Origin: Sphingosinithalassobacter tenebrarum
GTDB taxonomy: Bacteria > Pseudomonadota > Alphaproteobacteria > Sphingomonadales > Sphingomonadaceae
NCBI RefSeq assembly: GCF_011057975.1
Contig: NZ_CP049109.1
Location: 1,891,001 to 1,955,000 of the forward strand
Length of the DNA stretch: 64,000 bases
Direction of reading: 5' to 3'
How positions within the stretch are numbered: the first letter of the stretch is position 1; each line of letters begins with the position of its first letter. The notes below the pieces were generated by a model, which saw only the letters and a program-made list of their open reading frames with translations, did not search any database and had not been told where the DNA came from. The position numbers and the translations under genes were made by a program. Positions 58,828 through 64,000 of the stretch are shown here, in pieces.

Positions 58828-59556
58828 TCAGCGCACGCGCTTCACATAGACGCGACCGCCTTCGCGGCGTTCAGTCTGGAAATTGGGGATCGTTTCGATC
58901 AGGTCGGACAGGCGGCTATAGCCGTAGTTGCGCGTGTCGAAGCTCGACCGGTTGCCCGCGCGCTGGCCGACATCGGAAAGCTCGGCGAAACCGCGTTCGT
59001 CGCGCTTGGCGCTGTTATACGCATCGACCAGCAGCTTGAGCAGATCCTTGTCGAGCGGTGCGGGCTCGCTTGCGGCGGCATCGGGCTGCGGCGGCTGGCC
59101 CGACTTGATCAGCGCATCGACATCGATGAAGCGCGTACATGCCTGGCGAAAGCCGTCGGGCGTGCGCGGCGTGCCGAAGCCGTAAACGGGCAGGCCCTCC
59201 TGCCGGATGCGCATCGCCAGCGGCATGAAATCGCTGTCCGAGGAAAGAATGCCGAACCCGGTCACGCGGCCGCGAAAGAGCAGGTCCATCGCGTCGATCG
59301 TCATCCGCATGTCGGTGGCGTTCTTGCCCTTGGTGATGTCGAATTGTTGATAGGGCTCGATGCCGTGTTTCAGCGTCATGTCGGCCCAGCCCTTGAGCGA
59401 TTGCTTGCGCCAATTGCCATAGACGCGGCGGATATTGACCGTACCGAGTTCGGCAAGGACGGTCAGCACCGGGTCGATCGAGGCGGGGGAGGCGTTGTCG
59501 GCGTCGATCAGCAGCGCGACATTGCCTTCGGGTGGTCCGTTGGGATTGGTTTGCAT
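58828..59556 (-). CDS. NYN-domain protein with C-terminal OST-HTH/LOTUS domain (LabA/DUF88-like)
   Basis: A 242-residue protein from ATG 59556. The PIN-like NYN domain is shown by 'NVALLIDADNASP' (metal-binding Asp), 'RRVYGNWRK', 'GKNATDMRMTIDAMDLL' and 'GFGILSSDSDFMPLA' with its acidic cluster. After a linker, residues ~170-240 form an OST-HTH domain (LLKLLVDAY... FAELSDVGQRAGNRSSFDTRNYGYSRLSDLI). Such proteins are thought to be RNases guided to RNA or nucleoprotein; the bacterial role is not established. Confidence 0.88.
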   Translation of the reverse strand: MQTNPNGPPEGNVALLIDADNASPASIDPVLTVLAELGTVNIRRVYGNWRKQSLKGWADMTLKHGIEPYQQFDITKGKNATDMRMTIDAMDLLFRGRVTGFGILSSDSDFMPLAMRIRQEGLPVYGFGTPRTPDGFRQACTRFIDVDALIKSGQPPQPDAAASEPAPLDKDLLKLLVDAYNSAKRDERGFAELSDVGQRAGNRSSFDTRNYGYSRLSDLIETIPNFQTERREGGRVYVKRVR

Positions 59557-59605
59557 GGAAGCGATGTAGGGACGCGGCTCCGGGAAGCCAAAGGGCAGAC
59601 GCATG

Positions 59606-59637
59606 AAAAACGCCCCCGCGCAGACGGCGCGGGGGCG
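59606..59637 (-). terminator. terminator of leftward gene at 59653
   Basis: CGCCCCCGCGC and GCGCGGGGGCG form a perfect 11-bp stem with 5-nt loop. Leftward it is followed by TTTTT. Confidence 0.9.
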
Positions 59638-59652
59638 AAAGGAAGCGGCTGG

Positions 59653-59889
59653 TCAGCCGCCGGGTCGTTGCTTGGGATAGCGTTCGCCGTTCGCGATCTC
59701 GTCTTCCTTGGTCACGCGGGTATGCGTGTCGGGCTTGTCGACGCGCGACATTTCGTCCTGCGTTCCGACGTCGCGTTGGATGTTGCCGCCTTCGCGACCC
59801 GGTTCGCCGCCGGCAATCGTGTTGTCCTCGGCGCGATCGATCAGTTCGCTGTCGTCATGGTCTTTGGCGGTCTGCGTGCGGTCCTTCAT
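59653..59889 (-). CDS. small hydrophilic protein, unknown
   Basis: A 78-residue, strongly charged protein with no hydrophobic core (DRTQTAKDHDDSELIDRAEDNTIAGG... RVTKEDEIANGERYPKQRPGG), likely disordered. It has a strong terminator right after. It is similar in style to small stress or spore-coat-like hydrophilins of alphaproteobacteria, but unassigned. Confidence 0.65.
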   Translation of the reverse strand: MKDRTQTAKDHDDSELIDRAEDNTIAGGEPGREGGNIQRDVGTQDEMSRVDKPDTHTRVTKEDEIANGERYPKQRPGG

Positions 59890-59942
59890 GGTCGATCTCC
59901 TTTCAGAAAGACCAATGGTCGGCCCCCGGCACGCGTTCCGTA

Positions 59943-60242
59943 TTACGCGGTGAGCCGTTTGGTGAAGCCTTTGACTTTGGGCGCTTCCATTGCGGTCGCC
60001 TCTACTCGCGCGACATCGGCCATGACGGGGCCGGTGCGACAGTCATCGGTAAAGGCATCAATCGCGCTGTCGTCGCCGACCGCGACGATCTCAACGCGGC
60101 CGTCGGCCATGTTCCGTACCCAGCCGGTGATGTTCCATTCCCTGGCGGTGCGAACCGCCCAGTCGCGATATCCGACGCGCTGCACGCGTCCCTCGATCAA
60201 CAAACGACGCGAACCCATGATCCCCATTTCCACGCTACGCAT
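59943..60242 (-). CDS. second acylphosphatase
   Basis: A protein of up to 99 residues; ATG at 60224 or 60215 would be more usual starts. The catalytic segment is EGRVQRVGYRDW with the Arg present, and GWVRNMADGRVEIVAVG with the Asn. It keeps both catalytic residues but differs clearly in sequence from the copy at 58551, so it is not a recent duplicate. Same expected reaction. Confidence 0.88.
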   Translation of the reverse strand: MRSVEMGIMGSRRLLIEGRVQRVGYRDWAVRTAREWNITGWVRNMADGRVEIVAVGDDSAIDAFTDDCRTGPVMADVARVEATAMEAPKVKGFTKRLTA

Positions 60243-60351
60243 ACAAGGACACGAACCTTGTGCCCGGCGCGTATGTAGCCGCGCGGAGTCCCGCCGCGAA
60301 GCCCGCTCCGCCGCACAGGCGCAACATGCTGGCGCAAGCTGTCGATGCAGA

Positions 60352-60834
60352 TCAGCCGGGATAGGAGATTTCGAGGATTTCGTACTCGCGCTCCCCGCCC
60401 GGGAGCACTACGCGGCGCAAGTCGCCGATCCCGGCGCCGCGCAGCGCGCGGGCGAGCGGAGCGTTCCAGCCCACCTTGCCCGACCCGGCATCGGCCTCGT
60501 CGTCGCCGACGATTGTGAGCGTGCGCTGATTGTCGTCCTCGTCGGCGATCAGCACGGTCGCTCCGAAAAAGACGCGCGCCCTGTCGGGCTGGTTGGCGGG
60601 GTCGATCACCTTGGCCGCCTTCATCCGGCGCGAAAGCCAGCCGAGCCGGCGGTCGATTTCGCGCAGCCGCTTGCGACCATAGATATAGTCGCCGTTTTCG
60701 GATCGATCGCCGTTGCCCGCGGCCCAGGCGATCGTCTCGACCAGCTTGGGCCGCTCCTCGGCGAACAGCGCGTCATATTCGGCCTTGAGCGCCGAATAGC
60801 CCGCCGGGGTGATGTAGTTGGGCGATGCGGACAT
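60352..60834 (-). CDS. greB: transcription elongation factor GreB-like
   Basis: A 160-residue protein: an N-terminal coiled coil with the acidic tip pattern (WAAGNGDRSENGDYIYGRKRLREIDRRLGWL), and a C-terminal FKBP-like domain (FFGATVLIADEDDNQRTLTIVGDDEAD... GWNAPLARALRGAGIGD). 'GNGDRSENGDYIYGRKRLREID' is the GreB variant rather than GreA. It rescues backtracked RNA polymerase by RNA cleavage. Confidence 0.93.
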   Translation of the reverse strand: MSASPNYITPAGYSALKAEYDALFAEERPKLVETIAWAAGNGDRSENGDYIYGRKRLREIDRRLGWLSRRMKAAKVIDPANQPDRARVFFGATVLIADEDDNQRTLTIVGDDEADAGSGKVGWNAPLARALRGAGIGDLRRVVLPGGEREYEILEISYPG

Positions 60835-60849
60835 GGCCGTTATCGGAAA

Positions 60850-62871
60850 TCAGCCCGGATCGCGTTTGCCGAGATACCAGGACAGGCGATGATCTCCCTG
60901 CGAGCGGGCATGTTCGGGGTTCATCAAGTCATACACCACGGCGTTTTCGAGCACGCGCTGGACATAGTTCTTGGTCTCGAAAATCGGGATTTCCTCGACC
61001 CATTTGACGATGTCGACCGAAGGCGTACGCGGATCGCCATTGGCACGTATCCAGCGATTCACGTTGCCGGGCCCGGCATTGTAAGCCGCGACCGCGAGCG
61101 GATAGCTGCCGCCATAATAGCTCAGCATCCGCTGGAAATAGCTCGATCCGAGCTGGATATTATATTCGGGATCGCGCGTGAGAGCCTCGCGCGAATAGGA
61201 AAGCCCCATCTTCCCGGCCTGCTCGCGCGCGGTGGCGGGCATCAGCTGCATCAGTCCGCGCGCGCCGGCATGGCTGATCGCGGCGCGGTCGAACTGGCTT
61301 TCCTGGCGCGAGATCGCGTGAATGATCGTCCAGTAATCCTGCTGCGCCACCGGGACCCGTACCGAGGGATAGCCCGCAGCGGTATAGTCCGAAAATCCGT
61401 TGCGCAGTGCCGAACGGCCCACCATCACCCCCAGATCCGGGCGGTCGATCGTCCGCGCCAGTTCGGCGGACAGCACATGCTCGGCATCGCTGTCGGCATC
61501 ATTGGCGATCTGTCGCACGAACAGGCTCTGGTCTTCCCAGCTGTCGAGCGTGCCCAGCATCTGTGCGGCGCGCACGACTTCACGGTTGTAGAATTCAGTG
61601 CGGACCTCCGGCGGGATTTCCGCCACACCCATCGCGGCGGGTGCTTCGAGCGGCAATCCCATGCGTTCCTTGGCAAGCTGGCCGTAATAGAGGTCGGGAT
61701 AGCCCGCCGCACGTTCATACCACGCCTTGGCGATTTCGGGTTGGCCGGCGGCCTCGGCGCCGCGTCCCGCCCAGTAAAAGCCCTTGGAGCGCGTTTGCGG
61801 GGTCCGCGATCCGCCGCCATAGCGCGCGAACATCTCCATCGCGTCGTTCGGGCGATTGAGCTGATAGAAGGCAGTGGTGCCGGCGAGCCACACCAGGCTG
61901 GTATAATCATCGCGCACGCCATAGGATTTCTCGCTGACATCGGTACCCGGCACGAAGGCGTCGTCGACCTGGCTCGCGATGGCATAGGCCTGTTGCCAGT
62001 TGCCGTCATTGGCGGCGCCGCGCGCGGCCAGCAGCAGCACTTCATACCATTCTTCGACATCGCCAGGCAGCGCGGTCAGCCGATGCGGCTCGGCGAGATA
62101 GGAACGCATCGCCGCGCTCTGGCCGTTGTTGCGCAGCCACATAGCGCGATCGGCCATGAAGCCCGGGTCGCGGCGTTGCGCTGCGGTCACGGCACCGGCC
62201 AGTTCGGCGACATTTTCGGCATCGGTGCGGAACGCCAACCGCGCGGCGAACAGGGCGCGCTTTTCGGGGGAAACGAGATTGGAAAGCCGTGCGGCGGCAC
62301 TGGTCGCGCCGTTCCACAACAGCATGTCCATCCGCGCGTCGTGATCCTCGAACCGCAAGGCCGGGGCGAAGCGCGCCAGCAACGCGCTCTCATCCGTCTC
62401 GCGCAAGCTGCCGGTACGCCATGCAAGTCGCGCCTGTTCGTTGGCGCGTTCGACCTCGCCGGAAACCGCCAGCGCTTCGGCGAAGCGAAGATGGCCGGCC
62501 GCAGTCAGAGGCGCGAAGTGCTCGAAGAAGCGAACGGTGAGACCCGGATTGGCGGCGCCCGACTCGAGCACTGTCTCGGCGGCAGCGCGGCGGCTGGTCT
62601 CGCCCGGCCAGCCCGGATGGAGGAGCAGAAAGCCGGCATATTCGGCGAACGGATAATCGTCCGATTGCTGCAGCCTTTTCCATTCTACGAGCGCATCGGC
62701 CAGGCTGTTCGACTGGATATAGGCAGGCGCTTCGCCCGGCACGCCGCTTTCGAGCTGCGCGCGATACCAATGGACCTGCTCCTGGGTAAGCTGCGACGTC
62801 GCGGCAACCCCCGAAACACTCGCGACCAGAAGCGCGTTCTTGAGCAATGAAGCCAGCATGCTGGACATCAT
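60850..62871 (-). CDS. slt: soluble lytic murein transglycosylase
   Basis: A 673-residue protein from ATG 62871 or 62868, with a signal peptide (LLKNALLVASVSGVAATS). A long helical superhelix of the Slt70 type (about residues 30-480) is followed by the lysozyme-like catalytic domain with the catalytic Glu in ISRQESQFD, 'SHAGARGLMQLMPATA' and 'AVAAYNAGPGNVNRW'. It cuts glycan strands exolytically in the periplasm during wall turnover. Divergent from dapA. Confidence 0.92.
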   Translation of the reverse strand: MMSSMLASLLKNALLVASVSGVAATSQLTQEQVHWYRAQLESGVPGEAPAYIQSNSLADALVEWKRLQQSDDYPFAEYAGFLLLHPGWPGETSRRAAAETVLESGAANPGLTVRFFEHFAPLTAAGHLRFAEALAVSGEVERANEQARLAWRTGSLRETDESALLARFAPALRFEDHDARMDMLLWNGATSAAARLSNLVSPEKRALFAARLAFRTDAENVAELAGAVTAAQRRDPGFMADRAMWLRNNGQSAAMRSYLAEPHRLTALPGDVEEWYEVLLLAARGAANDGNWQQAYAIASQVDDAFVPGTDVSEKSYGVRDDYTSLVWLAGTTAFYQLNRPNDAMEMFARYGGGSRTPQTRSKGFYWAGRGAEAAGQPEIAKAWYERAAGYPDLYYGQLAKERMGLPLEAPAAMGVAEIPPEVRTEFYNREVVRAAQMLGTLDSWEDQSLFVRQIANDADSDAEHVLSAELARTIDRPDLGVMVGRSALRNGFSDYTAAGYPSVRVPVAQQDYWTIIHAISRQESQFDRAAISHAGARGLMQLMPATAREQAGKMGLSYSREALTRDPEYNIQLGSSYFQRMLSYYGGSYPLAVAAYNAGPGNVNRWIRANGDPRTPSVDIVKWVEEIPIFETKNYVQRVLENAVVYDLMNPEHARSQGDHRLSWYLGKRDPG

Positions 62872-62928
62872 ACGGAATCGCGGACTATCTGCCACCCCAG
62901 AATTTACCGGACGGGAGCAATTCGGAAC

Positions 62929-63810
62929 GTGTTTTCAGGGTCGATACCAGCGCTGGTCACGCCGTTTCGCAACGGCTATTTCGCCGAAAGCGATTTTCGT
63001 GCGCTGGTCGATCGCCAGATAGAGCAGGGGTCCTCGGCGCTGGTGCCGTGCGGCACCACCGGCGAAGCTGCGACCATGTCCGCCGAAGAGCATTTTCACG
63101 TGGTCAAGGTCTGCGTCGAGCAGGCAAAGGGCCGCGTTCCGGTGATCGCGGGAGCGGGATCGAACGACACGGCAGTGGCAAGCGCCAATGTCCGCGCCGC
63201 AAAGGAGGCTGGCGCCGACGCCGCGCTGATGGTGCCGCCCTATTATAATCGCCCGAGCCAGGAAGGCATCTTCCGGCATTTCGAGGCTGTGGCGCAGTCG
63301 GCCGAAATCCCGATCGTGCTGTACAATGTCCCTGGGCGTACCGTCACCGATATTCAGCCCGTGACGATGGCACGGATCGTTACGGCGTTTCCCAAGGTCT
63401 TTGTCGGCGTGAAGGACGCAACCGGCATTCTTGGACGCGTCAGCGAACAGCGCGCCGGTTGCGGGCCGGATTTCTGCCAGTTGTCGGGCAATGACGAAAC
63501 CGCGCTCGCGTTCAATGCGATGGGCGGCGTCGGCTGCATCTCGGTGACCGCCAATGTCGCGCCGAAGTTGTGCGCCGAGTTTCAGGCAGCCTGCGCGGCC
63601 GGCGATTATGCCAGGGCGCTGACATATCAGGACCGGCTCTATGCGCTGCACGTCGCGATGTTCACCGATGCGTCGCCGGGGCCGATCAAATATGCGATGT
63701 CGCGCGTGATCGACGGCTTCCCGGCCGAACTGCGCCTGCCGATGACCGAGCCGAGCGATGCGAGCAAGGCGGCGGTCGATGCCGCGCTGAAGGCGGCGGG
63801 CCTGCTCTAG
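62929..63810 (+). CDS. dapA: 4-hydroxy-tetrahydrodipicolinate synthase
   Basis: A 293-residue protein from GTG 62929. Family signatures: 'CGTTGEAATMS' (Thr pair), 'IVLYNVPGRT' with the catalytic Tyr, and 'GVKDATG' with the Schiff-base Lys at about 162. It condenses pyruvate with aspartate semialdehyde, the first step of lysine and diaminopimelate synthesis, so it feeds the wall that Slt recycles. The 57-bp gap to slt holds the divergent promoters. Confidence 0.95.
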   Translation: MFSGSIPALVTPFRNGYFAESDFRALVDRQIEQGSSALVPCGTTGEAATMSAEEHFHVVKVCVEQAKGRVPVIAGAGSNDTAVASANVRAAKEAGADAALMVPPYYNRPSQEGIFRHFEAVAQSAEIPIVLYNVPGRTVTDIQPVTMARIVTAFPKVFVGVKDATGILGRVSEQRAGCGPDFCQLSGNDETALAFNAMGGVGCISVTANVAPKLCAEFQAACAAGDYARALTYQDRLYALHVAMFTDASPGPIKYAMSRVIDGFPAELRLPMTEPSDASKAAVDAALKAAGLL

Positions 63811-64000
63811 CCCGCAGCGGCTCGCCTTCGCGCGGGGCGCTCCGTGCCGCCCTTGCCGGTATTTCGGCGCAGCCGCGATTCGGCGTCGTGCCGCGTTTCG
63901 CGCCGTTCTTCGCGTCGTTCATATATGGTCTTCAGCCCGCGGCCGATCGCGCCGATCAGCATCAGCGAGGAGCCGCCAATATACAGATAGCCGGCAAGAA
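63807..64000 (-). CDS. C-terminal part of a small membrane protein (5' end outside window)
   Basis: An open leftward frame from the right edge to TAG 63807-63809, overlapping the end of dapA. The visible 63 residues begin with a hydrophobic segment (LAGYLYIGGSSLMLIGAIGRGLKTIY) followed by a very basic/acidic tail (ERREERRETRHDAESRLRR). Composition and codon use are normal for a gene. No family recognised. Confidence 0.6.
   Translation of the reverse strand, partial: LAGYLYIGGSSLMLIGAIGRGLKTIYERREERRETRHDAESRLRRNTGKGGTERPARRRAAAG

Noticed and set aside
56437..62850. A 2137-codon open frame on the + strand
   Set aside because: It is antisense to the AIG2-like gene, putP, acylphosphatases, the NYN gene, greB and slt, all with clear family motifs. 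Long open antisense frames arise from the strong G/C third-position bias.

Overview
The window looks like a chromosome segment of a GC-rich alphaproteobacterium, most likely of the order Sphingomonadales. I infer this from protein style and gene repertoire: a TonB-dependent receptor paired with a beta-propeller phytase, PutP, an EttA-like ABC-F protein, GreB, a soluble lytic transglycosylase and DapA, all with strong G/C third-position codon use. The genus cannot be fixed from the sequence alone.

Layout. (1) Positions 1-2370 hold an accessory scrap: the end of a GNAT acetyltransferase, a small membrane protein, and a MobC/relaxase pair. (2) A tRNA-Pro(UGG) at 2655-2731 is the attachment site of a complete lambda-like siphophage-type prophage. 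It is bounded by a perfect 49-bp direct repeat (attL 2683-2731, attR 45595-45643), giving an element of about 42.9 kb. (3) Positions 45730-64000 are host chromosome: a phytate-use pair, an M28 peptidase, ettA, a low-GC membrane protein of probable foreign origin, putP, two acylphosphatases, a NYN/OST-HTH protein, greB, slt, dapA and the end of one further gene.

Prophage organisation. A leftward early operon runs from about 9211 to the integrase at 2781. Most of its genes are joined by 4-bp ATGA/GTGA overlaps. It includes a C5 methyltransferase, a DUF4326 protein and a protein made largely of Gly-Tyr/Gly-Asp dipeptides. The immunity region (9212-10528) has a short CI-like repressor and a Cro-like protein. 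Two operator clusters share the 11-mer AATTGCAAACT and the half-palindrome TTTGC-N5-GCAA. The rightward operon carries regulators, a phage-encoded sliding clamp (DnaN-like), an N4C/N6A methyltransferase, a CHC2 primase, a protein with two GapR-like segments and a P4-type primase-helicase. An iteron-like cluster (TGACGGACAG) directly after the helicase is a candidate origin. The late genes follow in the usual order: terminase, portal, fused protease-capsid, head-tail genes, tail tube, tail chaperone, tape measure, tail tip, fibres, an SGNH-hydrolase tail protein, holin-like proteins, GH108 endolysin and nested spanins.

Most notable observations. A three-gene leftward cassette (18084-19048) ends in an HTH regulator, and its promoter carries a perfect ATACAC-N5-GTGTAT palindrome between the -35 and -10; this architecture resembles anti-CRISPR/aca loci. 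A textbook -1 programmed frameshift site (A AAA AAC, 6-nt spacer, hairpin) lies in the tail chaperone gene. There is also a tandem GapR-like protein, a 51-unit hexanucleotide repeat inside a coding gene, and a candidate iteron origin. No rRNA genes, insertion sequences or CRISPR arrays were seen.
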